A program made the position numbers and the translations under genes. A model generated the notes under the pieces. That model was not told where the DNA came from. It did no database searches and saw only the letters and a list, made by a program, of their open reading frames with translations. Of a DNA stretch of 64,000 nucleotides, positions 53,449-63,113 are shown piece after piece. Origin of the DNA: an uncultured Marinobacter sp. GTDB lineage: Bacteria > Pseudomonadota > Gammaproteobacteria > Pseudomonadales > Oleiphilaceae. Position 1 is the first letter of the stretch; the number at the start of each line of letters is the position of its first letter. The stretch covers positions 496,001 through 560,000 of the forward strand of contig NZ_CAMYMK010000008.1 of assembly GCF_947259545.1 (NCBI RefSeq). The letters run 5' to 3'.

Positions 53449-54318
53449 ATGGCTGCAATTACCGCTGCAATGGTCAAAGAGCTGCGTGAGCGTACCGGCC
53501 TTGGCATGATGGAGTGCAAGAAAGCACTGGTAGAAGCTGGTGGCAGTGTTGACGCTGCGATCGAAGAGCTGCGTAAGTCTTCCGGCCTGAAAGCCGCCAA
53601 GAAGGCAGGCCGTACTGCCGCTGAAGGCGTATCTCTGATCAAGATTTCTGACGACAACACCGTTGCCTTCATTCTGGAAGTCAACTCCGAGACCGACTTC
53701 GTTGCCCGTGATGACAACTTCATCAACTTCGCCAACGACGTCCTGGAAGTTGCCTTCGAAAAAGGCGAGACCGACGTGGCCAAGCTGATGGACGGCGATC
53801 TGGAATCCAAGCGTGAAGCGCTGGTTCAGAAGATTGGCGAGAACATCACTGTACGTCGCATTGTTAAGGTTGAAGGTCCGGTTGTCGGTGGCTATGTCCA
53901 CAGCAACAACAAGATCGCTTCCGTCGTAGCTCTGACTGCTGGTGACTCCGAAGTTGCCCGTGACATCGCCATGCACGCTGCCGCTGTTAACCCGCGGGTT
54001 GGCAAGCCGGAAGACATGCCTGCCGAAGAGCTCGAGAAAGAGAAAGAAGTGATCAAGGCCCAGCCGGACATGGAAGGCAAGCCTGCCGAAATCGTCGAGA
54101 AGATGATGGGCGGCCGTATCAAGAAATTCCTCAAGGAAAACAGCCTTGTTGAACAGCCTTTCGTCAAGAACCCGGACCAGACTGTAGGTGAGCTGATCAA
54201 ATCCGCTGGCGGTGAGCTGGTTGGTTTTGTTCGTCTGGAAGTGGGTGAAGGTATCGAGAAGGAAGAAGTGGACTTCGCTGCCGAGGTTGCTGCAGCAGCC
54301 GGCACTGGTAAGGCCTGA
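53449..54318 (+). CDS. tsf: Translation elongation factor Ts
   Basis: This is a 289-residue EF-Ts with [20 protein letters not shown] at the N-terminus, the TDFVARD motif ([12 protein letters not shown]) that contacts EF-Tu, and the [14 protein letters not shown] end. It exchanges GDP on EF-Tu. ATG 53449 is the true start, behind an AGAGGA site; a TTG six bases earlier is in frame. Confidence 0.97.
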   Translation: MAAITAAMVKELRERTGLGMMECKKALVEAGGSVDAAIEELRKSSGLKAAKKAGRTAAEGVSLIKISDDNTVAFILEVNSETDFVARDDNFINFANDVLEVAFEKGETDVAKLMDGDLESKREALVQKIGENITVRRIVKVEGPVVGGYVHSNNKIASVVALTAGDSEVARDIAMHAAAVNPRVGKPEDMPAEELEKEKEVIKAQPDMEGKPAEIVEKMMGGRIKKFLKENSLVEQPFVKNPDQTVGELIKSAGGELVGFVRLEVGEGIEKEEVDFAAEVAAAAGTGKA

Positions 54319-54399
54319 TCCTTCTAATTGACGCTGCGGCCTTATGGTTGCAGTGTCACCTGAGTCTGCCACGTCAGTTGGGGTAACCCGGCTTTCGTG

Positions 54400-54457
54400 G
54401 CGGGCTTGTATCTGAGATACCCCTTTTTGTTGAGGAGTATGTCAGATACAAGCCTGC
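54400..54457 (+). promoter_or_regulatory. Long hairpin between tsf and pyrH
   Basis: Arms ggcttgtatctga (54403-54415) and tcagatacaagcc (54442-54454) pair perfectly. Three more pairs outside and seven inside (with G/G and C/A mismatches) extend the stem to about 23 pairs. No T-run follows. It lies 49 bases before pyrH. Confidence 0.65.
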
Positions 54458-54505
54458 GAAGCTTGTCGCGCCAGATAGCAGCCAACAGACGAAAAGGGGA
54501 TCACC

Positions 54506-55234
54506 ATGCCGACATCATCGAAAACCCAGCCCAGATACAAACGTGTTCTGCTCAAGCTCAGTGGCGAGGCCCTGATGGGGGAGCACGATTTCGGTATTGA
54601 TCCCAAAGTTCTTGACCGGATGGCACTGGAAATTGGTGCCCTGATTGGTATTGGTGTTCAGGTAGGGCTGGTTATCGGTGGTGGTAACCTGTTCCGGGGC
54701 GCAGCACTGAATGCCGCGGGCATGGATCGGGTAACCGGCGACCACATGGGGATGCTGGCAACCGTAATGAACGGTCTGGCCATGCGCGACGCCCTTGAGC
54801 GCTCGAACATCCGTACCCGTGTCATGTCGGCCATTCCCATGAGCGGTATCGTTGAGCACTATGATCGCCGTCGCGCAGTTCGCGACCTGAAAGACGGCGA
54901 TGTGGTGATCTTCTGTGCTGGGACTGGCAATCCTTTCTTTACCACCGATTCCGCTGCCTGCCTTCGTGGTATCGAGATTGAGGCGGATGCGGTTCTCAAA
55001 GCGACCAAGGTGGATGGCGTCTACTCGGCGGATCCCTATCTCGACGCCACAGCTGAAAAATATGACTATCTGACCTATGACGAGGTGCTGGACAAGAAGC
55101 TCGGCGTCATGGACCTGACAGCGATCTGCCTGGCCCGTGATCATGGCATGCCGCTGCGGGTGTTTGATATGAATCGCCCCGGTGCCCTGACTCGCATCGT
55201 AACCGGCGAGAAAGAAGGTACACTGATCGAATAA
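54506..55234 (+). CDS. pyrH: Uridylate kinase
   Basis: This 242-residue amino-acid-kinase-fold enzyme has [22 protein letters not shown], the UMP contact [14 protein letters not shown] and the [10 protein letters not shown] region. It phosphorylates UMP to UDP in the cytoplasm and is regulated by GTP and UTP in other bacteria. It is part of the rpsB-tsf-pyrH-frr run. An AAGGGG site precedes the ATG. Confidence 0.97.
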   Translation: MPTSSKTQPRYKRVLLKLSGEALMGEHDFGIDPKVLDRMALEIGALIGIGVQVGLVIGGGNLFRGAALNAAGMDRVTGDHMGMLATVMNGLAMRDALERSNIRTRVMSAIPMSGIVEHYDRRRAVRDLKDGDVVIFCAGTGNPFFTTDSAACLRGIEIEADAVLKATKVDGVYSADPYLDATAEKYDYLTYDEVLDKKLGVMDLTAICLARDHGMPLRVFDMNRPGALTRIVTGEKEGTLIE

Positions 55235-55306
55235 AATGGTTGGCCCGGCCAGCACTGTAGCGGCCGGGAACCGGACTGACACGAAAAACGAATTGAGGAT
55301 GCTCTA

Positions 55307-55864
55307 GTGATCAACGACATCAAATCCGAAGCTGAGAAGAAAATGCAGAAGAGTGTTGACGCTCTGCACTCAGCCTTCAACAAAATCCGTACCGGTCGTG
55401 CCCATCCGGCCATTCTCGACAGCGTCATGGTGAACTACTATGGCCAGGATACGCCGTTGAAACAGGTCGCCAGCGTCAATGTGGAAGACAACCGCACCCT
55501 GACCGTGTCACCGTGGGAAAAGAACCTGGTGCCTACCATTGAAAAGGCGATCATGACCTCGGACCTGGGCCTGAACCCTGCAACCAGCGGCGATATCATC
55601 CGGGTTCCGATGCCGATGCTGACCGAAGAAACCCGTAAGGAGATGGTCAAGCAGGCGAAAGCCGATGCTGAACACGGTCGTGTGTCCATCCGTAATGCTC
55701 GCCGTGACGCCAACTCCATGTTGAAAGACCTGCTGAAAGAAAAGGAAATCAACGAAGACGAAGAGCGCAAGGGCGAGGATGATATCCAGAAACTGACGGA
55801 TCGCTACATTGCCGACGTCGAAAAGATGCTCAAAGCCAAAGAAGAAGACCTGATGGCTGTCTGA
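55307..55864 (+). CDS. frr: Ribosome recycling factor
   Basis: This 185-residue protein has [53 protein letters not shown] and [11 protein letters not shown]. With EF-G it splits post-termination ribosomes. The start is GTG at 55307 ([13 protein letters not shown]), 72 bases after pyrH. Confidence 0.97.
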   Translation: MINDIKSEAEKKMQKSVDALHSAFNKIRTGRAHPAILDSVMVNYYGQDTPLKQVASVNVEDNRTLTVSPWEKNLVPTIEKAIMTSDLGLNPATSGDIIRVPMPMLTEETRKEMVKQAKADAEHGRVSIRNARRDANSMLKDLLKEKEINEDEERKGEDDIQKLTDRYIADVEKMLKAKEEDLMAV

Positions 55865-55931
55865 TCAGTCTCGGTTTTATTCAGACAAAACGATCAGCCG
55901 ATGCCGACCCGTCGGCTGTGCAGGGGACTTC

Positions 55932-56702
55932 ATGACGGAAACTGTATCCGCAGAGATTCCGGTGTCGGCTGATAGCCGGCCCCGGCATGTGGCCATTATC
56001 ATGGATGGTAACAATCGCTGGGCGAAAGAGCGCCAGTTGAAGGGGGTAGCGGGCCATAAGGCGGGCGTGAATGCGGTCAAGTCTGTGGTGGAAACCTGTG
56101 CCCGTGAAGGAGTCGAGGTTCTCACCCTGTTTGCCTTCTCCAGTGAGAACTGGCGTCGGCCAAAAGACGAAGTGTCGGCTCTGATGCGTCTCTTCCTGTT
56201 CGCCCTGGAGCGGGAGGTCAAAAAACTCCACCGCAATAATATCCGGTTACGGATAATCGGTGACCGGACAGCGTTCAGCCCCGCGTTGCAGGAACACATG
56301 GAAAAAGCGGAAGCGCTTACCCGCGATAACACCCTGATGACCTTGGTCATAGCAGCCAATTACGGCGGCCACTGGGACATTACGCAGGCGTCCAGGCAGG
56401 TTGCGGAAAAAGTTCGGGCAGGGGAGCTGGAACCGTCGGATATAACCGATGGTTTGATTCAGCAACACCTCTCGATCGGCGATCTGCCCATGCCAGACCT
56501 GATGATCCGGACGGCGGGGGAGCAGCGCATCAGCAATTTCATGCTTTGGCACCTGGCATACACCGAGCTGTACTTCTCATCGGTTTACTGGCCCGATTTC
56601 CTTGAGGACGAAATGAGGAAAGCGCTAAAGGCCTATGCTGGCCGACAGCGGCGGTTTGGCCAGACTGACGACCAGATTGCCAGTCGCCAGCCGGAACAAT
56701 AA
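55932..56702 (+). CDS. uppS: Undecaprenyl diphosphate synthase
   Basis: This 256-residue cis-prenyltransferase has VAIIMDGNNRWAKER (catalytic Asp), LTLFAFSSENWRRP, NYGGHWDI and LMIRTAGEQRISNFMLW. It extends FPP with isopentenyl units to C55-PP, the lipid carrier for peptidoglycan. TELYFSSVYWPDF is the conserved end. It starts the uppS-cdsA-dxr-rseP run. Confidence 0.97.
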   Translation: MTETVSAEIPVSADSRPRHVAIIMDGNNRWAKERQLKGVAGHKAGVNAVKSVVETCAREGVEVLTLFAFSSENWRRPKDEVSALMRLFLFALEREVKKLHRNNIRLRIIGDRTAFSPALQEHMEKAEALTRDNTLMTLVIAANYGGHWDITQASRQVAEKVRAGELEPSDITDGLIQQHLSIGDLPMPDLMIRTAGEQRISNFMLWHLAYTELYFSSVYWPDFLEDEMRKALKAYAGRQRRFGQTDDQIASRQPEQ

Positions 56703-56724
56703 CGACAAGACAGCGAACTCTATT

Positions 56725-57564
56725 GTGCTAAAAACCAGAATCATAACTGCGCTTATCCTTGCCCCGATCGCTATTGGCGGCATCTTCTTTCTGCCACCGC
56801 TTGGCTTCGCCCTGTTTACTGGCGCCATTATCACCATTGGCGCCTGGGAGTGGGCCAACATGTCTGGCGTAACCGCCCCGGTAGCCCGTGTGGCCTATGC
56901 CGGCGTGGTCGCTGCTGTGCTGTACGCTTTACTCGACGTTCCCGCTGTTGCCGTACTCTGGCTGGCGGTTGTCTGGTGGATTGCCTGTTTCCTGATGGTA
57001 CGCAGCTACCCGTCAGGATCCGGTCAGTGGGGGTCATTACCCGTGAGGGCAATCATGGGATTGTTGGTGCTGGTACCGGCGTGGGTCGGGTTAAATCACC
57101 TGCGCACCGGCTCTTTCCAGTTTGGCGATGTGGCCAACAATCTGCTCGTTATCCTTTATGTCTTCTGTGTGGTCTGGGTTGCCGATATTGGTGCCTATTT
57201 CGCGGGCAGGGCCTTTGGCAAAGCAAAGCTGGCACCGCGGGTCAGCCCGGGTAAGTCCTGGGCGGGTGTCTGGGGTGGTCTGGCCGCAGTAGCGGTCTTT
57301 GCGGTCATCGTCAGCCAGTTGGCGTCAGCGCCCATGGATCAGACCCTGCTGTTGGTGATCGCAAGTCTGGTGACCGGTCTGGTGTCTGTGTTGGGAGACC
57401 TTCTGGAAAGCATGCTCAAGCGTTTCCGTGGCATCAAGGACAGCAGTCAGTTGCTGCCGGGTCATGGTGGTATCATGGACCGTATCGACAGCCTGACGGC
57501 CGCCATTCCGGTGTTTGCGCTGATTATTACCCAACTCGGCTGGCTGGCGGCTGGTAACTGGTGA
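56725..57564 (+). CDS. cdsA: Phosphatidate cytidylyltransferase
   Basis: This 279-residue membrane protein has about eight TM segments and the CdsA signature around [20 protein letters not shown] and [15 protein letters not shown]. It makes CDP-diacylglycerol for phospholipids. The start GTG at 56725 ([10 protein letters not shown]) fits the family; the frame is open further back into uppS. It overlaps dxr by four bases. Confidence 0.95.
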   Translation: MLKTRIITALILAPIAIGGIFFLPPLGFALFTGAIITIGAWEWANMSGVTAPVARVAYAGVVAAVLYALLDVPAVAVLWLAVVWWIACFLMVRSYPSGSGQWGSLPVRAIMGLLVLVPAWVGLNHLRTGSFQFGDVANNLLVILYVFCVVWVADIGAYFAGRAFGKAKLAPRVSPGKSWAGVWGGLAAVAVFAVIVSQLASAPMDQTLLLVIASLVTGLVSVLGDLLESMLKRFRGIKDSSQLLPGHGGIMDRIDSLTAAIPVFALIITQLGWLAAGNW

Positions 57565-58748
57565 GCGGTTTTATGCGCCATATAACCATCCTTGGAGCTA
57601 CAGGGTCCATCGGTTTGAGCACGCTGGATGTGATTCGCCGGCACCCTGACCGATTTCGGGTTCACGCCCTGACTGCCAGCACCCGGGTTGAGGACATGGC
57701 GATATTGTGCCGTGAGTTCCAGCCGGTGTATGCCGTCATGGCGGATGCTAACGCTGCTAGCCAGTTGGCGGATGCGATTCCGCAACTTCCGACCACTGTG
57801 CTGAGCGGCGAATCGGGGCTTTGCAAGGTGGCCAGTTCCGATGAGGTGGACACGGTTATGGCGGCCATCGTGGGGGCTGCCGGGCTTTCGCCAACGCTCT
57901 CTGCGGTTCGGTCGGGCAAGCGCGTGCTGCTGGCCAACAAGGAAGCACTGGTTATGTCCGGCAAGTTGTTCATGGATGCTGTTGCCGAGTCCGGTGCGGA
58001 GCTGCTTCCGATCGACAGTGAGCATAACGCGATTTTCCAGTGTATGCCGGCAGATCGAATCCGGGATCCCGATGGCGCCGGCATTACCCGTATCCTGCTC
58101 ACCGCCTCGGGTGGTCCGTTTCGGGAACACTCTGAAGATGACCTTAAAAACGTCTCCCCGGCACAGGCCTGCGCACACCCTAACTGGTCCATGGGCCAGA
58201 AGATCTCCGTGGACTCCGCCACCCTGATGAACAAGGGGCTTGAGCTCATTGAAGCCTGCTGGTTGTTCAATACCGATCCTTCACGGATTGAGGTGCATGT
58301 TCACCCCGAAAGCATTATCCATTCGATGGTCGAGTACGCCGATGGGTCGGTTCTGGCACAATTGGGTAGTCCCGACATGCGGACCCCCATTGCCAATGGG
58401 CTGGCCTGGCCGGAGCGCATTGATGCCGGAGTGGCGCCGCTGGACCTGTTTTCGATCGGTCGCTTCCACTTCGAGCGGCCCGATATGCACCGGTTTCCCT
58501 GCCTGAGGCTGGCAGCAGAAGCGTTTCAGGCTGGCGGGACGGCGCCAGCGGTGTTGAATGCCGCCAATGAGGAGGCGGTCGCGGCTTTTTTGGCGGGCGG
58601 CCTTTGCTTTACCGATATCCCCGTTATTATAGAGCGCACCATGACGGCGACCGAGGTGGTGTCTGCCGACAGTTTTGAAACCATATTCGCTAAAGATGCG
58701 GAAGCCCGCGAGTTCGCCCGGGAACAGATACGATTGCTGACTGTCTGA
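57561..58748 (+). CDS. dxr: 1-deoxy-D-xylulose 5-phosphate reductoisomerase
   Basis: This 395-residue MEP-pathway enzyme has the NADPH loop [27 protein letters not shown], the metal and substrate region [14 protein letters not shown] and ASGGPFRE. It makes 2-C-methyl-D-erythritol 4-phosphate, feeding IPP to uppS upstream. The GTG at 57561 overlaps the cdsA stop (GTGA); the ATG at 57573 is an alternative start. Confidence 0.96.
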   Translation: MSGFMRHITILGATGSIGLSTLDVIRRHPDRFRVHALTASTRVEDMAILCREFQPVYAVMADANAASQLADAIPQLPTTVLSGESGLCKVASSDEVDTVMAAIVGAAGLSPTLSAVRSGKRVLLANKEALVMSGKLFMDAVAESGAELLPIDSEHNAIFQCMPADRIRDPDGAGITRILLTASGGPFREHSEDDLKNVSPAQACAHPNWSMGQKISVDSATLMNKGLELIEACWLFNTDPSRIEVHVHPESIIHSMVEYADGSVLAQLGSPDMRTPIANGLAWPERIDAGVAPLDLFSIGRFHFERPDMHRFPCLRLAAEAFQAGGTAPAVLNAANEEAVAAFLAGGLCFTDIPVIIERTMTATEVVSADSFETIFAKDAEAREFAREQIRLLTV

Positions 58749-58796
58749 TTTATCGTCATCGGATTGTCGGAATGACTGCCAACTATTGAGAGCGCT

Positions 58797-60146
58797 ATGC
58801 AACTAGTTCAAACCGTTCTGGCACTGGCTCTGACACTGGGCATACTGGTGACCCTCCATGAGTATGGCCATTTCTGGGTAGCCAGGCGCTGTGGGGTCAA
58901 GGTACTTCGTTTTTCCGTTGGTTTCGGGAAGCCGATGTTTTCCTGGTATGACCGTCACGGCACTGAATTTGCGATTGCCGCCATCCCGCTCGGCGGCTAC
59001 GTCAAAATGCTGGATGCCCGTGAAGGGCCGGTTCCTGAAGAGCTTCGTCATCAGGAATTTACCTCCAAGCCTCCGTCACAACGGATTGCTATTGCCGCTG
59101 CCGGACCGGTGGCAAATTTCCTTTTTGCCATCGCAGCTTACTGGCTGCTGAGTGTGGTCGGTTTTACGACCGTGGCGCCCATCGTTGGCGATGTGGAGCC
59201 GGACAGTGTTGCAGAGCGCATGGGCCTTGTTGAAGGCATGGAGATCCACGAAGTGGATGGTCGCAGGGTGACCTCCTGGCGGGACATCAACATGCGTTTG
59301 CTCGAGCGGGCAGGTGAGCATGGCAATGTGGTTCTGACTGTCAGTGACAGTGGCAGCCGCGGAGAGCTGTCTGCTTCGCTCGATGGCTGGCGTCTCAGAG
59401 ACGATAATCCCAATCCCCTGGGTGAATTCGGAATTCAGCCCTGGCGCCCCTCAATTCCTGCTGTGGTGGACGAAATCAGCGGGGGTGGTGCTGCAGAATC
59501 TGCCGGCCTGAAATCCGGAGATCGGGTCGTTGCTGTGGACGGGGAGCCTGTTGCGGACTGGTTTGAGCTGGTGGATATCATCCGGAGTTCCCCGGGAGCG
59601 TCGCTGGCGGTAACCATTGAGCGTCAGGGCGAGCGCCTGGACCTCCGGGTAACGCCGGCATCGAAAACCACCGACAGCGGTGAGGAGATTGGCTTTGTCG
59701 GAGCTGGTGTTGCTCAGGTAAGCTGGCCCGACGAAGTGCTGCGGGACGTGAGGTTCGGTCCCATCGCAGCGGTGCCGAATGCCATCAGTGAAACCTGGGC
59801 GGATACCCGTCTGACGCTGGTTGCTATCAAAAAGATGGTAACCGGGCTGTTGTCACCCACCAATCTCAGCGGTCCGATTACCATTGCCCGGGTCGCTGAA
59901 GCCAGTGTCAGCTCCGGCTTCGAAGATTTTGTCCGCTTCCTGGCTTACCTGAGCGTGAGTCTGGGGGTGCTGAACCTGCTGCCGATACCGATTCTTGATG
60001 GTGGTCACATTGTTTATTACACCATCGAGGCCATCCGCCGTAAGCCGCTTTCCGAGCAGGTTCAGGCGCTTGGATTACGAATTGGTATGGCATTGATTCT
60101 CACATTAATGGTGTTTGCTCTTTACAACGACCTGATGCGGTTGTGA
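58797..60146 (+). CDS. rseP: Site-2 protease RseP
   Basis: This 449-residue inner-membrane zinc protease has HEYGHFWVARR (H21, E22, H25), two periplasmic PDZ domains (about residues 115-300) and the second metal motif LPIPILDGGHIVYY. It cleaves anti-sigma factor RseA and leftover signal peptides, setting the sigma-E response. bamA follows, so envelope stress control and outer-membrane assembly are linked. Confidence 0.97.
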   Translation: MQLVQTVLALALTLGILVTLHEYGHFWVARRCGVKVLRFSVGFGKPMFSWYDRHGTEFAIAAIPLGGYVKMLDAREGPVPEELRHQEFTSKPPSQRIAIAAAGPVANFLFAIAAYWLLSVVGFTTVAPIVGDVEPDSVAERMGLVEGMEIHEVDGRRVTSWRDINMRLLERAGEHGNVVLTVSDSGSRGELSASLDGWRLRDDNPNPLGEFGIQPWRPSIPAVVDEISGGGAAESAGLKSGDRVVAVDGEPVADWFELVDIIRSSPGASLAVTIERQGERLDLRVTPASKTTDSGEEIGFVGAGVAQVSWPDEVLRDVRFGPIAAVPNAISETWADTRLTLVAIKKMVTGLLSPTNLSGPITIARVAEASVSSGFEDFVRFLAYLSVSLGVLNLLPIPILDGGHIVYYTIEAIRRKPLSEQVQALGLRIGMALILTLMVFALYNDLMRL

Positions 60147-60189
60147 GAATTGCGGGCTCCTTACGCGCATTAACAGGCGAAATGACTGA

Positions 60190-62508
60190 ATGAGACGTTC
60201 TCTTCTAGGTGTAGCCATAGGTCTGGCAATTGCCGGCATAGGCATGAGTTCAGCGCACGCTGACGAATTCACGGTTTCCGATATTGAGGTAGAGGGGCTA
60301 CAGCGGGTATCCGCAGGTACCGTATTTTCTTCCTTTCCCGTCGGTATTGGGGAGCCGGTGGATGAAGCCGAGCTTGCGGGGGCGATTAAGGACCTGTTCC
60401 GTACCGGGCTGTTCACGGATATTGACGCAAGCCGGGACGGTGGCGTTCTCATCCTGACCGTTCGCGAGCGGCCTTCCATCACTTCCATTGAGATTGAAGG
60501 CAACAAGAAGATCGAAACGGATATGCTCATGGATGCGCTGGCGGGAGCAGGGCTCGAGGAGGGCCAGGTATTTCGCCGGGCGACCCTGGAGCGCCTTGAG
60601 CTTGAGATCCTTCGATCCTATATCAGTCAGGGCCGTTACAATGCCCGGGTGAAGGCCACTGCAGAGGAATTGCCCCGCAATCGGGTTGCTATCAAACTGG
60701 TGATCAATGAAGGGAATGTGGCGGCCATCCAGCACATCAACATCATAGGCAATGAGAACTTCAATGATGAGGAATTGCTGGATTTGTTCGAGCTCAGAAC
60801 AAGTAGCTGGTGGAATTCCATTACCAATGCTGACAAGTACGCGCGTGAGCGGCTCAGCGGCGATCTGGAGTCTCTGAGGTCGTTTTACCTGGACCGGGGT
60901 TACCTGGACTTTAACGTGGAGTCCAGTCAGGTATCGATTTCACCGGACAAGAAGCAGGTATTTATTGCGATCGCGCTTAATGAAGGTTCTCAGTACACCG
61001 TGTCAGACGTCCAGCTTCGGGGCGAACTGATCGTCGACGAGGATGAACTGCGTAAGCTCATTCCCATCGAAGAGGGCGACATTTTCTCCCGTTCCACCGT
61101 GACGGCTGTGTCCGAGCGCCTGTCTCGTCGTCTGGGACGTGAAGGGTACGCATTCGCTAACGTCAACGCCGTGCCTGAGCCTGCCGAGGACAATACCGCG
61201 TCGGTAACGTTCTATGTAGAGCCCGGGAAGCGTGCTTACGTCCGTCGGGTTAACTTTGAAGGTAACGTATCGACCCGCGATGAGGTCCTGCGACAGGAAA
61301 TGACGCAGATGGAAGGCGGAGTGGCCTCCACTGATCGCATTGAGTTCTCCAAGACCAAGCTGGAGCGGCTGGGTTTTTTCCAGACAGTAGACGTTGAGAC
61401 AGTCCCGGTTCCCGGCACCGATGACATGGTGGATGTAAACTATTCCGTCGTCGAGCAGCCCACCGGTAGTCTTTCTGCCTCGATTGGTTTCTCTCAGGCC
61501 TCAGGCGTGATATTGGGCGCCAATGTGTCGGAGAATAACTTCTTCGGCAGTGGCAAGCGGGTGTCCTTTGGCGTTAACGTCAGTGACTCCATCAAAAGTG
61601 CAAACTTCTCTTATACCGATCCGTACTACACGGTGGATGGCGTCAGCCGGGGCTTCAGTTTGTTTGCCCGTGAAACGGACTTTGAAGAGCAGGATATTTC
61701 CTCCTACCTGCTGGACGAATACGGTGGCCGCCTGAGTTTCGGGTATCCGACCGACAGCATTACCCGTCTGAATTTCGGCGTTGGCTACACCCTGTCCAAG
61801 CTCAAGGGTGGTGTATTTACCTCGGAAGAGGTCCGGGAGTTCATCGAAGAGGAAGGTAGTGATTTCAATAACTATTTCCTGTTTGGCTCCTGGCGTCGCA
61901 GCACCCTGAACCGCGGTGTCTTGCCCACCGATGGCTATAGTCATTCACTGTCTGCCGATATAGCCGTGCCCGGCAGTGACCTGACTTTCTACAAGCTAAG
62001 CCATAAAACCGACTTCTATCAGCCGCTCAATGAGAGGCAGACCTGGGTGCTGCGCGGACGCACCGAGGTGGGGTATGGTGATGGCTACGATGGCCGCGAT
62101 GTTATGCCGTTCTACGAACACTTCTACGCCGGTGGTTATGGTTCGGTCCGTGGTTACGAAGCCAATTCCCTGGGGCCGCGGGCGACAAACAGCCCCAATG
62201 ATCTGTCTGATCCTGACCCGTTCGGTGGTAGTGTCCTGACTGAAGGCAGCCTGGAATTGATCTTCCCGACACCGTTTGCCGGGGACAGCCGCTCCATGCG
62301 CACGGCATTCTTTGTGGATGCGGGTCAGGTATTTGATCCGGATCGGGACTTTGATCCTGCCGCGGACGAGTTGCGGTTGTCGGCAGGCGTAGGGTTCCAG
62401 TGGATCACCGCCGTTGGTCCCCTGGCTTTCAGTCTGGCCAAGCCGTTGAACGATAAGAGTGGTGACGATACACAGGTCTTCCAGTTCTCACTGGGACAGA
62501 CCTTCTGA
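60190..62508 (+). CDS. bamA: Outer membrane assembly factor BamA
   Basis: This 772-residue protein has a signal peptide (cut after SSAHA), five POTRA domains (about 25-425) and an Omp85 barrel with GYGDGYDGRDVMPFYEHF, VRGYEANSLGPR and C-terminal FSLGQTF ending in Phe. It folds and inserts beta-barrel proteins into the outer membrane. The skp and lpxD genes follow in the usual order. Confidence 0.97.
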   Translation: MRRSLLGVAIGLAIAGIGMSSAHADEFTVSDIEVEGLQRVSAGTVFSSFPVGIGEPVDEAELAGAIKDLFRTGLFTDIDASRDGGVLILTVRERPSITSIEIEGNKKIETDMLMDALAGAGLEEGQVFRRATLERLELEILRSYISQGRYNARVKATAEELPRNRVAIKLVINEGNVAAIQHINIIGNENFNDEELLDLFELRTSSWWNSITNADKYARERLSGDLESLRSFYLDRGYLDFNVESSQVSISPDKKQVFIAIALNEGSQYTVSDVQLRGELIVDEDELRKLIPIEEGDIFSRSTVTAVSERLSRRLGREGYAFANVNAVPEPAEDNTASVTFYVEPGKRAYVRRVNFEGNVSTRDEVLRQEMTQMEGGVASTDRIEFSKTKLERLGFFQTVDVETVPVPGTDDMVDVNYSVVEQPTGSLSASIGFSQASGVILGANVSENNFFGSGKRVSFGVNVSDSIKSANFSYTDPYYTVDGVSRGFSLFARETDFEEQDISSYLLDEYGGRLSFGYPTDSITRLNFGVGYTLSKLKGGVFTSEEVREFIEEEGSDFNNYFLFGSWRRSTLNRGVLPTDGYSHSLSADIAVPGSDLTFYKLSHKTDFYQPLNERQTWVLRGRTEVGYGDGYDGRDVMPFYEHFYAGGYGSVRGYEANSLGPRATNSPNDLSDPDPFGGSVLTEGSLELIFPTPFAGDSRSMRTAFFVDAGQVFDPDRDFDPAADELRLSAGVGFQWITAVGPLAFSLAKPLNDKSGDDTQVFQFSLGQTF

Positions 62509-62552
62509 TCAGCGGACGATGTAGAAAAACAAAGAAACAGAGGAGAAAACCC

Positions 62553-63050
62553 ATGTTCCGATTTGCAGCAATGGTCGCCATGTTGGCGGTGGTTGTGGCT
62601 TTTCCTGTAGCGGCTGAAACTCGTATAGGTGTTGTCGATCTTCGCCAGGCCCTGTTTTCTTCTAACGAGGCAAAAGCTTTCAGCGAAAACCTTCAGCGGG
62701 ATTTCTCCGATGATGAGGCTGAGGTTCGTCGTGCCCAGGAAGAGGCGAGGAAGCTTAAGGATCGTCTCGAGAAGGATGGCGCGATGATGAACGAATCCGA
62801 GCGCAGCAAGCTGGCGACAGAATTCCAGGAAAAGGTAAAGGAATTCAATTTCCTGAAGCAGCGTCTGGACTCCACCGTAGCCAGCCGTAAACAGTCTTTC
62901 GTTGAGAATGCCCGCCCTGAAGTAGATGCCGCTGTTCAGGAACTTGTTGAAGAAAATGATCTTGATGTGATTCTCCCCAGCGAGGCCGTGATCTACGTGA
63001 AGCAGGAAATGAACCTGACAGATGAGCTGTTGGATAAGCTGAACCGCTGA
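62553..63050 (+). CDS. skp: Periplasmic chaperone Skp (OmpH)
   Basis: This 165-residue protein has a signal peptide (VVVAFPVAAE) and RIGVVDLRQALFSSNEAK. A long coiled coil forms the tentacles, and VILPSEAVIYVKQEMNLTDE closes the body. It holds unfolded outer-membrane proteins for BamA. An AGAGGAG site precedes the ATG. Confidence 0.94.
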   Translation: MFRFAAMVAMLAVVVAFPVAAETRIGVVDLRQALFSSNEAKAFSENLQRDFSDDEAEVRRAQEEARKLKDRLEKDGAMMNESERSKLATEFQEKVKEFNFLKQRLDSTVASRKQSFVENARPEVDAAVQELVEENDLDVILPSEAVIYVKQEMNLTDELLDKLNR

Positions 63051-63113
63051 TCAGGCCTGGCTTCGGCCCGGCATCAACGACAGGCCGGGCGGCCTTACCT
63101 TGTGGAGTAAGTG

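Noticed and set aside
52558..54372. 604-residue open frame on the minus strand across rpsB and tsf
   Set aside because: It is the mirror of two highly biased ribosomal-type genes; strong codon bias keeps the antisense frame open. It has no ribosome site and resembles no protein family.
55244..55268. Hairpin between pyrH and frr (cccggcc/ggccggg)
   Set aside because: Short GC arms with an eleven-base loop and no T-run; expected by chance in GC-rich spacers.
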